A DNA stretch of 64,000 nucleotides, from NCBI RefSeq assembly GCF_000313915.1, contig NZ_AMYT01000007.1, positions 39,803-103,802 on the forward strand. Reading direction: 5' to 3'. Below are positions 10,009 through 19,606 of the stretch, piece after piece. A program made the position numbers and the translations under genes. The notes beneath the pieces were generated by a model. That model saw only the letters and a program-made list of their open reading frames with translations. It was not told where the DNA came from and made no database searches. Numbering within the stretch: the stretch's first letter is position 1; every line of letters starts with the position of its first letter. This stretch comes from Catellicoccus marimammalium M35/04/3 (lineage in GTDB: Bacteria > Bacillota > Bacilli > Lactobacillales > Catellicoccaceae).

Positions 10009-11034
10009 ATGGACTTTTTTGAACAATTAAAAATGAAATTAAAAGATCAAAATGTACGCTTAGTTTTTCCCGAAGCAACAGATGAACGAATTATTAAAGC
10101 TTGTGCACGTCTACAAGCAGAACACTTAATTCAACCAGTATTATTAGGGGATAAAGAAGAAATTGAACCGATTGCTTATCGTTGTGGTGTGTTAATTGAT
10201 GAAATTGAATTTATCAATCCAAAAACTTATCCTCGTTTAGAAGAAATGATTGATACTTTATTTACTCGTCGTAATGGTAAAATTACTAAAGAAGAAGCAA
10301 GAGAATTAGTTCAAGATGTAAACTACTTTGGTACAATGTTAACTTACATGGGCATTGTAGATGGTATGGTCAGTGGAGCGATACACTCAACAGGAGATAC
10401 CGTTCGTCCCGCCTTACAAATTATTAAAACTAAACCAGGAGTAAAACGAACCAGTGGAGCTTTTCTACTTTTACGTGGACGTGGGGACCAAGAACGCTAT
10501 CTATTTTCTGATTGTGCGATTAATGTGGATCCAGATGCTCCTTTATTGGCAGAAATTGCAATGGAAACAGCTAAAACAGCAGAATCATTAGGAATTCCTC
10601 CTCGTGTGGCTATGTTAAGTTATTCCACAAATGGTTCAGGTTCAGGACCTGCTGTTGATAAAGTGAAAGAAGCTTTGGAAATTATTAAAGAAAAAAATCA
10701 AGATCCAAATGCCATTTTTGAAGGAGAAATTCAATTTGACGCCGCTTATGATAAGACGGTTGCAGATTTAAAATATCCAGATTCTAAAATTGCTGGGAAA
10801 TGTACAGTCTTTGTCTTCCCAGAATTACAATCAGGAAACATTGGTTATAAAATTGCTCAACGTCTAGGTGGTTTTGATGCGATTGGACCTATTTTACAAG
10901 GCTTAAACAAACCAATTTCTGATTTATCACGTGGTGCTTGCACGAATGACGTATATAAAGTAAGCTTAATTACAGCAATGCAAGCATTAATGGATAAGGA
11001 TGAAGCAAATGACAGTGAAATTAAGAACCGTTGA
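10009..11034 (+). CDS. pta: Phosphate acetyltransferase
   Basis: Pta interconverts acetyl-CoA and acetyl-phosphate, feeding substrate-level ATP formation by acetate kinase. The whole 341-residue protein matches the single-domain PTA_PTB family: FPEATDERIIKA at the start, VSGAIHSTGDTVRPALQII, SYSTNGSGSGPAVDKV, and the FPELQSGNIGYKIAQRLG block near the end. It is a little longer than the Bacillus enzyme at its C-terminus, where the last codons overlap tsaE. The cre-like site upstream of the operon is consistent with CcpA control of overflow metabolism. Confidence 0.97.
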   Translation: MDFFEQLKMKLKDQNVRLVFPEATDERIIKACARLQAEHLIQPVLLGDKEEIEPIAYRCGVLIDEIEFINPKTYPRLEEMIDTLFTRRNGKITKEEARELVQDVNYFGTMLTYMGIVDGMVSGAIHSTGDTVRPALQIIKTKPGVKRTSGAFLLLRGRGDQERYLFSDCAINVDPDAPLLAEIAMETAKTAESLGIPPRVAMLSYSTNGSGSGPAVDKVKEALEIIKEKNQDPNAIFEGEIQFDAAYDKTVADLKYPDSKIAGKCTVFVFPELQSGNIGYKIAQRLGGFDAIGPILQGLNKPISDLSRGACTNDVYKVSLITAMQALMDKDEANDSEIKNR

Positions 11035-11470
11035 GGAAACAGAAAAAATTGGAGAAATTATTGGTGAACAAGCACTTCCTGGACAAGTCATTGTTTTGAC
11101 AGGAGATTTAGGTGCCGGAAAGACCACCCTAACGAAAGGAATTGGAAAAGGATTAGGCATTCACACCATGATTAAAAGTCCTACCTATACACTGATTCGT
11201 GAATACGAAGAAGGGAGAATCCCTCTTTATCATATGGATGTTTATCGTCTAGAAGATGCGTTTGATCTAGGATTGGATGAATATCTTTTAGGAGATGGCC
11301 TATGTATTATCGAGTGGGGAGAACAAATTGTAGATTTGTTACCTGATTCTTATTTGCAATTGGAGCTACGTCGAGGTCAAGGAGAAGACCGAGAATTGGC
11401 AGTGAATATTAAAGGGACAGAAACTCCAGAACTAAAAGCAATGAAAGAAAAAATTGAAGCGTGTCGATAG
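11009..11470 (+). CDS. tsaE: tRNA threonylcarbamoyladenosine biosynthesis ATPase TsaE
   Basis: TsaE is the small ATPase that works with TsaB and TsaD to make the t6A37 modification on ANN-decoding tRNAs. A Walker A motif (GDLGAGKTTLTKGIG), the SPTYTLIREY switch region and HMDVYRLEDAFDLGLDEYL are all visible. I prefer the ATG at 11009 (153 residues) because AAGGA lies 8 bp upstream; an ATG at 11000 would add three residues. The gene begins inside the 3' end of pta (26-35 bp overlap), so its translation is probably coupled to pta. A bidirectional terminator follows. Confidence 0.93.
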   Translation: MTVKLRTVEETEKIGEIIGEQALPGQVIVLTGDLGAGKTTLTKGIGKGLGIHTMIKSPTYTLIREYEEGRIPLYHMDVYRLEDAFDLGLDEYLLGDGLCIIEWGEQIVDLLPDSYLQLELRRGQGEDRELAVNIKGTETPELKAMKEKIEACR

Positions 11471-11493
11471 GTGACACGATTGAAGATATAATA

Positions 11494-11523
11494 GAAAAAA
11501 AGAGCGTGTTAACGCTCTTTTTT
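11494..11523. terminator. Bidirectional terminator between tsaE and exoA
   Basis: AGAGCGT-GTTA-ACGCTCT flanked by seven A on the left and a long T run on the right. Confidence 0.9.
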
Positions 11524-11532
11524 GATATATCG

Positions 11533-12294
11533 CTAGTCGATATGGTCTAAGGTTAAACCTACTGGACAATGGTCGCTTCCTAAAATATCGGTATAAATAC
11601 ATGCCTCTTGAATATCTTTTTGTAAACGATTAGAAACCAAGAAATAATCAATTCGCCAACCAGCATTATTTTCTCTAGCATGGAAACGATAACTCCACCA
11701 AGAATAAACGCCAGTAGTTTCTGGATATAAGTAACGGAAAGTATCGGTAAATCCAGTGTTTAATAATTCAGTGAACGCATTTCGTTCTTCATCACTAAAC
11801 CCAGCTTTTCCTCGGTTAGGACGCCAATTTTTTAAGTCGATATTTTGGTGTGCTACGTTTAAATCACCACAAATAATGACGGGTTTTTTTTCATCCAATT
11901 GATGTAAATATTCACGAAAGGCAGCTTCCCACTGTAAACGAAAATCAATTCGTTTTAATTCGCTTTGTGCATTTGGTGTGTAGCAAGTGACTAAATAAAA
12001 TTCTGGATATTCTAAAGTGATTAAACGACCTTCATGATCTAATTCTTCAATTCCTAAGCCATATTGAACTGATAGAGCAGGTTGTTTAGCAAAAATCGCT
12101 GTACCTGAATAACCTTTTTTCTCTGCATAATTCCAATATTGTGTGTATCCTTCTAAAGGAAGGTCAATCTGTCCTTCTTGTAATTTTGTTTCTTGTAAAC
12201 AAAAGAAGTCAGCATCTAATTGGTTAAAAACATCCAAAAATCCTTTTTTCACTGCGGCACGTAATCCATTTACATTCCAAGAAATAAATTTCAT
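11533..12294 (-). CDS. exoA: Exodeoxyribonuclease III / AP endonuclease ExoA
   Basis: This EEP-fold nuclease incises abasic sites in base-excision repair and can act as a 3' exonuclease. Seen in order: MKFISWNVNGLRAAV, FCLQETKLQ with the metal-binding Glu, CGDLNVAHQNIDL with the catalytic Asp/Asn, and YSWWSYRFHARENNAGWRID and SDHCPVGL near the end, the last with the catalytic Asp-His. I use the ATG at 12294 (253 residues), preceded by AAAGGAG. An in-frame extension to 12387 would run into the divergent murB promoter and start region and is unlikely. It transcribes away from murB. Confidence 0.96.
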   Translation of the reverse strand: MKFISWNVNGLRAAVKKGFLDVFNQLDADFFCLQETKLQEGQIDLPLEGYTQYWNYAEKKGYSGTAIFAKQPALSVQYGLGIEELDHEGRLITLEYPEFYLVTCYTPNAQSELKRIDFRLQWEAAFREYLHQLDEKKPVIICGDLNVAHQNIDLKNWRPNRGKAGFSDEERNAFTELLNTGFTDTFRYLYPETTGVYSWWSYRFHARENNAGWRIDYFLVSNRLQKDIQEACIYTDILGSDHCPVGLTLDHID

Positions 12295-12348
12295 CCCAAA
12301 AACTCCTTTCTTTTTTCTTAATAATGTTCTATTTCTTTCGTAAAAAGA

Positions 12349-12357
12349 TGCTATAAT
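12349..12357 (+). promoter_or_regulatory. Extended -10 promoter of murB
   Basis: TGCTATAAT is a perfect extended -10 element, 32 bp before the murB start. The -35 region is poor. Confidence 0.6.
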
Positions 12358-12389
12358 GATTATGACTTTATCATACAGGAGGAACATCT

Positions 12390-13289
12390 ATGGATACAAA
12401 AAAAATGCAAAATACACTACCAGAATTAAAAATTCTCGTAGATGAACCTTTAGCAAATTATACGTATACCAAAACAGGCGGGCCTGCGGATGCACTTGTT
12501 TTTCCTAAAAATCGCCAAGAATTAAAAGAAGTCGTTCATTATGCCAATATGGAAGGGATTTCTTGGCAAGTCTTAGGAAATGCGAGTAATTTAATTGTTC
12601 GTGATAGTGGTATTCGAGGAATTGTTATTTTATTATCAGAGATGGCCGAGGTAGTTGTAGAAAACCAACGTATCGTTGCAGAATCAGGAGCAAAATTGAT
12701 TGATGTAACGAAAAAAGCCTTAGATGCATCATTATCTGGATTAGAATTTGCTTGCGGTATTCCAGGAAGCATCGGTGGTGCGGTGTATATGAACGCTGGA
12801 GCTTATGGCGGAGAAATCAAAGATGTCTTATCTGCCATTGATGTGATGTTAGAAGATGGAACGATTACTACTTGGACGAAAGAAGACTTATCTTTCTCTT
12901 ATCGTCATAGTGCATTACAACAGCAAAAAGCCATTGTTTTATCTGCTAGTTTTGATTTAGAAGCTGGATCTTATCCAGTAATTGCTGAAAAAATGGCAGA
13001 ATTAACAGATTTACGTGAAAGTAAACAACCATTAGAATATCCATCTTGTGGTAGTGTATTTAAACGTCCAAAAGGGCATTATACAGGTCCTTTAATTATC
13101 GAAGCTGGATTACAAGGATATCAAATTGGTGGAGCGCAAGTATCTACTAAGCATGCAGGATTTATTGTTAATATCGATCATGCAACAGCGACAGATTACA
13201 TTCAATTAATTCATCATATCCAAGAAGTAGTGAAAGAAAAATTTGATGTGGAATTAGAAACAGAAGTTCGCATCATTGGTGAAGAATAA
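12390..13289 (+). CDS. murB: UDP-N-acetylenolpyruvoylglucosamine reductase
   Basis: MurB is the FAD- and NADPH-dependent reductase that makes UDP-MurNAc, the second committed step of peptidoglycan synthesis. The protein shows the type II form of Gram-positives: YTKTGGPADALVFPKN, LGNASNLIVRDSGIRG, the FAD-binding FACGIPGSIGGAVYMNAGAYGGE (as FACGIPGSIGGAV then YMNAGAYGGE), and CGSVFKRPKG with GGAQVSTKHAGFIVN. At 299 residues it has the normal length. GGAGGAAC is the ribosome-binding site. It is apparently monocistronic, ending in a strong bidirectional terminator. Confidence 0.98.
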   Translation: MDTKKMQNTLPELKILVDEPLANYTYTKTGGPADALVFPKNRQELKEVVHYANMEGISWQVLGNASNLIVRDSGIRGIVILLSEMAEVVVENQRIVAESGAKLIDVTKKALDASLSGLEFACGIPGSIGGAVYMNAGAYGGEIKDVLSAIDVMLEDGTITTWTKEDLSFSYRHSALQQQKAIVLSASFDLEAGSYPVIAEKMAELTDLRESKQPLEYPSCGSVFKRPKGHYTGPLIIEAGLQGYQIGGAQVSTKHAGFIVNIDHATATDYIQLIHHIQEVVKEKFDVELETEVRIIGEE

Positions 13290-13297
13290 AGAATAAA

Positions 13298-13326
13298 AGA
13301 CCTCCAAAATTGGAGGCCTTTTTTAT
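13298..13326. terminator. Bidirectional terminator between murB and srtA
   Basis: The ACCTCCAA-AA-TTGGAGG stem (13300-13317) is flanked by A-rich and T-rich sequence. It overlaps the last codons of the convergent sortase gene. Confidence 0.85.
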
Positions 13327-13997
13327 TCTGTCGCAATTAGTGGTCCTTGAATGCATAAGCGTTGGTCACCTGAAGTATTACAAGTAATTAATGTAATTTC
13401 TTTTTCTCCATGATTAGCAATTACTTGCGTATCTTTTGGTGAGATATAACGAATCGATTCTGCTTTATAAACATAGGTATGTTTTGAATTTTTTAAATAA
13501 ATTTTAGCTCCTTTTTGCAAGTTCACCAACGGAGAAAAAAGTGTAGTCTGGTCATTCATATTGTGGGAAGCAAGAGCGTAGTTTCCAGTCCCCATTTTTT
13601 GATTGGGCTTCATCGTTCCTGCACCACTACTTAAAACACTGTTACTTACTCCTTCTAAGATTGGTAAATTGATATGTACACTTGGAATATCAATAATACC
13701 TAGATAGTTCATCGATGAAATATTTTTCTTTAAGTGTGCTCGTTCCTTTGCTACATCTTGTAAAGTTACTTCTTTCACATCTGAAAAATCAAAACTTGGT
13801 TTGTTCTTTTTCTTTTTGTTGTCTTTATCTTTAGGTGCTTGTTGAATCACTTCTTGAGTCATGGAACGCACAAGATATTGTTTGATTGGTTCATTAAAAA
13901 TAAAAATTAAACCAATTGCAAATAATAGAAGTAAGATGAGAATGAAACAGAAACGTTTCACATAATACCCTATTTTTTTCTTACCCTGATTTGTCAT
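13323..13997 (-). CDS. srtA: Class A sortase
   Basis: Sortase A cuts LPXTG motifs and joins the protein to peptidoglycan. The 224-residue protein has an N-terminal membrane anchor (about residues 16-35) preceded by basic residues, a Lys-rich spacer, and the sortase fold from about residue 100 (YLGIIDIPSVHINLPI). The catalytic triad is visible: His145 in ASHNMND, Cys206 in TLITCN, and Arg213 in DQRLCIQG. The ATG at 13997 follows an AAGGGGG site; the in-frame extension to 14186 adds 63 unrelated residues overlapping the divergent gene. The LPQTG protein at 45.3 kb is a probable substrate. Confidence 0.93.
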   Translation of the reverse strand: MTNQGKKKIGYYVKRFCFILILLLLFAIGLIFIFNEPIKQYLVRSMTQEVIQQAPKDKDNKKKKNKPSFDFSDVKEVTLQDVAKERAHLKKNISSMNYLGIIDIPSVHINLPILEGVSNSVLSSGAGTMKPNQKMGTGNYALASHNMNDQTTLFSPLVNLQKGAKIYLKNSKHTYVYKAESIRYISPKDTQVIANHGEKEITLITCNTSGDQRLCIQGPLIATE

Positions 13998-14124
13998 ATG
14001 ATTCCCCCTTTTCTTTATACTAACTTTTTTGTTACAAAAATGAAACAGAATTATTGATAAACTGTATCGAAAAAGAAGAAAAAATTGTGTAAAATGAAAA
14101 GTAGATTGCAAAGGGAGGGATTGA

Positions 14125-14876
14125 GTGAGAGAAACAGTATATGTGCATTTAGACACAATTAGTAATTCGATATTAACTAAAGGCATTTCAGCTCATGATT
14201 TTTATCAATCTTTATCCCATATCCCAGACAATATTATGTTGTTAAATCAAGAACATGATTGGGGAGAATTTGAAAATCATACAGCAATGCGAATCATTAA
14301 AGGAAGAGAACAAGTAGAACAGTATTTATCTTCTGCTCAACGAAATGAAGAGAATACATGTTGGATTGATTTTTCTGATTTACATTTGATTAAACAATTG
14401 ACTCCTATCGAAATTTCTGAATTGCTTTACTTTGGTCATATGAAATATCATTTGCATTCGCCATTTTTTTATAAGTTGCAAAATGATTATGTCTTTTTGA
14501 CTTTAGGAGAAGAAGTAAATAAATTGTATTGCCGACAATTAGAAGATTTTTATCGCTTATTAAGTCAAAAAATTCATGAACAATTGTTGGAACGTTGTAA
14601 GGAAAGAAAAGGTTGGATTAAAAAACCGATTTCTATTACTCCACCACCTCTTTATGTCTTAAAAGAATTAAAAGAAGTGTGGCAAGAAGGAGTGGTCTTA
14701 TATTTTGGGGGAGTGACTTGGGATGAAGAACAAGTGCACTTACCGATTTACCGCGTAGAAGATCGTTTAAAAAATGTCGATGAAATTGAATATACAAAAG
14801 AAATGCAAGTAGCAGAATTGATTTATCATCGCAAAGAAGAGGAATGGACAACCCAACTCATTTTAGGAGAAGAGTT

Positions 14877-14880
<4 letters not shown>
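14125..14880 (+). CDS. Conserved-looking protein of unknown function upstream of acpS
   Basis: I do not recognise this 251-residue soluble protein. It starts at a GTG with AGGGAGG just upstream, has no signal peptide or membrane segment, and is rich in acidic and aromatic residues. Two regions look ordered: a first half with the LHLIKQLTPIEISELLYFGH stretch, and a C-terminal part starting near PPPLYVLKELKEVW. It ends in ATGA overlapping the acpS start, so the two are probably translated together. That points to a role close to acpS or the following core genes, but there is no catalytic motif to name. Confidence 0.7.
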
Positions 14881-15907
<1,027 letters not shown>

Positions 15908-15911
15908 GACT

Positions 15912-16220
15912 ATGATGTTAAAACCATCCATCGATTTATTATTAGATCGAGTAGATTCAAAGTATTCTTTAGTAATTTTGTCAGCAAAACGTGCGCATGA
16001 ATTAGATAATCATGCTCGTAAAATGTTACAACATTATGAATCTTATAAGAGTGTTGGGAAAGCTTTAGAAGAAATTGCGGCAGGAGATGTAACGATTTAT
16101 CCTAACCCAGAATTGAAAAGAGAAATGGTTCGTCGTCAAGAGCAAGAAGCAGAAATGATGCGCCAACATGAAGAAGAAGCGTTAGAAGAACGTGTAAAAT
16201 TAGATTCCATTTTTAAATAG
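15912..16220 (+). CDS. rpoZ: RNA polymerase omega subunit
   Basis: Omega helps assemble and stabilise RNA polymerase by clamping the beta' subunit. The short protein shows the family core [30 protein letters not shown] and the [10 protein letters not shown] helix (shown here as separate motifs). At 102 residues it is longer than the ~70-residue minimum, with an acidic, Gln/Glu-rich helical tail. Two adjacent ATGs (15912 and 15915) could serve as the start. An intrinsic hairpin follows before priA. Confidence 0.93.
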   Translation: MMLKPSIDLLLDRVDSKYSLVILSAKRAHELDNHARKMLQHYESYKSVGKALEEIAAGDVTIYPNPELKREMVRRQEQEAEMMRQHEEEALEERVKLDSIFK

Positions 16221-16228
16221 AAAAGAAA

Positions 16229-16256
16229 GGAGGGAAGAAGATTCCCTCCTCTTTTT
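16229..16256 (+). terminator. Hairpin with T-run between rpoZ and priA
   Basis: GGAGGGAA-GAAGA-TTCCCTCC followed by TCTTTTT. It lies only 15 bp before priA inside an otherwise continuous operon, so it may act as a partial terminator that lowers expression of downstream genes. Confidence 0.75.
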
Positions 16257-16271
16257 ATGAAAGGATAAAAA

Positions 16272-18656
16272 ATGAAGATAGCACAAATCATCGTAGATAT
16301 GCCTTTACAACAAACAAATACTCCTTATGATTATTTGATTCCTCAAGCATGGGAAGAACGATTACATCCAGGTATGAGTGTGGTTGTTCCTTTTGGTCGA
16401 CAAAATCGAAAAAAACAAGGGTTTATTGTTGGCATCAAAGAGGCCACAGAAATAAATCCCAAATGGAAAACCATCATTGAATATGATGATCAAATTTGGT
16501 TAACGCCAGAACTTTTATCTATCGCTCAATTTTTGATGGAAGAGACTTGTGCTTTTTATATTCGCTGTCTACAAGTGATGTTACCTCCATTAGCGAAACG
16601 AAGATTTAAGCGTTGCTACCAAATTCAAGTGGAAAATGAAGAAACTTGTACTTTTTTTGCTAAGAAAAAAGAATGGTGGGTAGGCAAAAATGAACCAACA
16701 GAAGAAAAACAACTCCAATCTTGGGTGAAAAAAGGTTGGGTGACGATCGTTGAAGAAGAACAAAAAAAAGGAGCCAAAGAAAAACTCGTTTGGTTTGGAA
16801 AACGATTAGCTTCCCTTGAACGATTAGAAGAAGAACAAGCAAAAACAAGAAAAAACGCAGTTCGATGGCAAGAAGTATTAGAAATGATAAAGCATCTTTC
16901 TAACAAAGATTGGCAACCTCTTTCTACAAAAATTGCACAAGCTCAGTGGCAAAAGGCAGAAGAAAAAGGATTCATCGTTCGAACTCAACAAGCAGTCTCT
17001 CGGTTACAAAAAGAAGAAGGTACTACAAGTAAACCTTTGTCTTTAACAGAAGAACAAAAAAGAGCCAAAGAAGCAATTCTTGTTTCCAATCAAAAACAAG
17101 AACATACTACCTTCCTTTTAGAAGGAGTTACCGGAAGCGGAAAAACAGAAGTTTATATGCAAGTGATTGAAGAGGTGTTGAAACAAGGACAAACAGCCTT
17201 ACTTTTAGTACCAGAAATTGCCTTAACTTCTCAAATTGTGCAGCGTTTTTATGCTCGTTTTGGTAAAAAAGTAGGCGTATTGCATAGTGGTTTGAGTGCT
17301 GGAGAAAAATATGATGAGTGGCGCTCGATTCAAAAAGGAGAAGTTTCTATTGTAATTGGAACTCGGTCGGCGATTTTTGCTCCATTAGAAAAGATAGGGG
17401 TCATCATCATTGATGAAGAGCATGAAAGTAGTTATAAACAAGAAGAGATGCCACGCTATCATGCAATAGAAGTGGCTAAGTTCCGTGCCAAATATCATCA
17501 CTGTCCTGTAGTTTTAGGCAGTGCGACTCCTTCTTTGGAATCACGAGCGAGAGCAGAAAAAGGACGTTATCAACTATTGCGTTTAACGACACGTCCGCAA
17601 ACACAATCTTTACCTAGCGTTCAATTATTAGATATGAGAACCTGTGAAAAGCATCCCACTTGTTTTCACTTTAGCTTGAATTTATTGAATCAAATTTATT
17701 ACTGTCTAGAACGAAAAGAACAGGTGATTTTATTGCTAAATCGTCGCGGATATGCTTCTTTTTTACAATGTTCTAGTTGTGGGGAAGTGATGCAATGTCC
17801 AAACTGTGATATTTCTTTGACCTACCATGCTAATGATCAAGCTTTAAAATGTCATTACTGTGGCCATGAAGCTCCTGTTCCTCAAGAATGTCCGCATTGT
17901 CACCAAAAAACGATGATGCACCATGGAATGGGAACACAACAAGTGGAAGAACAAATACATCAGCTATTTCCTTCTGCTCGTATTTTGCGAATGGATGTGG
18001 ATACAACACGACAAAAGGGAAGCATTCAACAGAAATTAAAAGCATTTTCAGAACAAAAAGCTGATATTTTAATTGGTACGCAAATGATTGCTAAAGGATT
18101 GGACTTTCCTAACGTAACCTTGGTAGGAGTATTAAATGCAGATACCGCTCTTTATTTTCCTGATTTTCGAGCGAGTGAACGTTGTTTTCAATTATTAACT
18201 CAAGTCAGTGGCCGAGCAGGAAGAGGAGAAAAAGAAGGAAAAGTGATTATCCAAACGTATAATCCTGAGCATTATGCCATTCAATGTGCTGTTCAACAAG
18301 ATTATGAATCTTTTTTCAAAAAAGAAATGTATTATCGTCACTTAGGAAACTATTCTCCCTACTACTATACCGTAGCGATTACAGTTAAAAGTGAGGAATC
18401 ACATCTTGCGTATAAGTATGCTAAAATAATAAAAGAGCAATTGGTTCAACAAGTCGAAACGACAACCTTTATTATTGGTCCAACAATGGAACCTTTAATT
18501 CGAATGAAAAAGCAATATTATTATCAAATCATTGTGAAATATAAAAAAGAACCACAATTGCTAATGTATTTGAAAGAATTATTAGAATCACTGCAAATGG
18601 CGGAACGAGAAAAAGTTTATATTATGATTGATAAAGAGCCATTGCATTTATTATAG
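16272..18656 (+). CDS. priA: Primosomal replication restart helicase PriA
   Basis: PriA recognises stalled or repaired forks and reloads the replisome. The 794-residue protein has the N-terminal 3'-DNA-binding region (MKIAQIIVDMPL ... YDYLIP), a helicase core with Walker A GVTGSGKTEVY, DEEH Walker B, and the QVSGRAGRGEKEG motif VI. Between the helicase lobes sits the zinc-binding insert with paired cysteines (CSSCGEVMQCPNC and CHYCGHEAPVPQECPHC). Length is normal. It is followed 8 bp later by fmt. Confidence 0.97.
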   Translation: MKIAQIIVDMPLQQTNTPYDYLIPQAWEERLHPGMSVVVPFGRQNRKKQGFIVGIKEATEINPKWKTIIEYDDQIWLTPELLSIAQFLMEETCAFYIRCLQVMLPPLAKRRFKRCYQIQVENEETCTFFAKKKEWWVGKNEPTEEKQLQSWVKKGWVTIVEEEQKKGAKEKLVWFGKRLASLERLEEEQAKTRKNAVRWQEVLEMIKHLSNKDWQPLSTKIAQAQWQKAEEKGFIVRTQQAVSRLQKEEGTTSKPLSLTEEQKRAKEAILVSNQKQEHTTFLLEGVTGSGKTEVYMQVIEEVLKQGQTALLLVPEIALTSQIVQRFYARFGKKVGVLHSGLSAGEKYDEWRSIQKGEVSIVIGTRSAIFAPLEKIGVIIIDEEHESSYKQEEMPRYHAIEVAKFRAKYHHCPVVLGSATPSLESRARAEKGRYQLLRLTTRPQTQSLPSVQLLDMRTCEKHPTCFHFSLNLLNQIYYCLERKEQVILLLNRRGYASFLQCSSCGEVMQCPNCDISLTYHANDQALKCHYCGHEAPVPQECPHCHQKTMMHHGMGTQQVEEQIHQLFPSARILRMDVDTTRQKGSIQQKLKAFSEQKADILIGTQMIAKGLDFPNVTLVGVLNADTALYFPDFRASERCFQLLTQVSGRAGRGEKEGKVIIQTYNPEHYAIQCAVQQDYESFFKKEMYYRHLGNYSPYYYTVAITVKSEESHLAYKYAKIIKEQLVQQVETTTFIIGPTMEPLIRMKKQYYYQIIVKYKKEPQLLMYLKELLESLQMAEREKVYIMIDKEPLHLL

Positions 18657-18664
18657 GAGGACTT

Positions 18665-19606
18665 ATGACAAAAATTATTTTTATGGGAACACCACAATTC
18701 TCAGTCCCTATTTTAGAAGGATTGATTGAAAAAGGGTATGACGTCATTGGAGTAGTGACACAGCCGGATCGTCCAAAAGGTAGAAAAAAAGTATTAACTC
18801 CTTCTCCAGTGAAAGAAGCTGCGTTAGCACATCATTTACCTATTTGGCAACCAGAAAAAATTTCTGGCTCGAAAGAGATGGAAGAAATCATTGCTCAAAA
18901 ACCAGATTTAATTATTACTGCTGCTTTTGGTCAATTTTTACCAGAGCGTTTATTAGAAGCACCAACTTATGGAGCGATTAATGTCCATGCTTCTTTATTA
19001 CCAAAATATCGTGGGGGCGCTCCAGTCCATTATGCGATTATGGAAGGAGAAGAAAAAACAGGCGTTACGATTATGCAAATGGTGAAAAAAATGGATGCAG
19101 GAGACATTTTATCACAAGCTGAAATTACTATTGGAGATAGTAATGTAGGAGAAATGTTTGAACGCTTAAGTCTTTTAGGTCGAGATTTACTATTAGATAC
19201 ACTTCCTCTTTACTTAGAAGGAAAAATTACTCCTCAACCACAAAATGAAGAAGAAGCTACCTATTCACCAAATATTACAAGAGAACAAGAAAAAATGGAT
19301 TGGCATCGTCCAGCCAAAGAATTAGCTTATCAAGTTCAAGGAATGAATCCTTTCCCTGTTGCTCATACGACAAAAGAGGGTCAACGTTGGAAAATTTGGG
19401 CTGCAAAAGCACAAGACAAAACAACAGATAAAGCACCTGGAACTATTTTAGCGATTGCCAAAGAAGGGCTAGAAGTGGCCTGTGGGAAGGGTACCGTTTT
19501 GGCGATTACGGAATTACAACCGGCAGGAAAAAGCAAAATGGATATTCAATCTTTTGTCAATGGAATGGGACGCAATATGCAAGTAGGAGAAACTTTTGAT
19601 GTCTAA
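18665..19606 (+). CDS. fmt: Methionyl-tRNA formyltransferase
   Basis: Fmt formylates the initiator Met-tRNA using 10-formyl-THF, so it links translation start to folate supply. The protein shows IFMGTPQFSVPIL, VVTQPDRPKGRKKVL with the tRNA-binding loop, the active-site INVHASLLPKYRGGAPVHYA with the catalytic Asn-His, and TGVTIMQM with MDAGDIL. The C-terminal OB-like domain follows. A GGAGGACTT site precedes the ATG. The gene overlaps rsmB by 8 bp. Confidence 0.98.
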   Translation: MTKIIFMGTPQFSVPILEGLIEKGYDVIGVVTQPDRPKGRKKVLTPSPVKEAALAHHLPIWQPEKISGSKEMEEIIAQKPDLIITAAFGQFLPERLLEAPTYGAINVHASLLPKYRGGAPVHYAIMEGEEKTGVTIMQMVKKMDAGDILSQAEITIGDSNVGEMFERLSLLGRDLLLDTLPLYLEGKITPQPQNEEEATYSPNITREQEKMDWHRPAKELAYQVQGMNPFPVAHTTKEGQRWKIWAAKAQDKTTDKAPGTILAIAKEGLEVACGKGTVLAITELQPAGKSKMDIQSFVNGMGRNMQVGETFDV

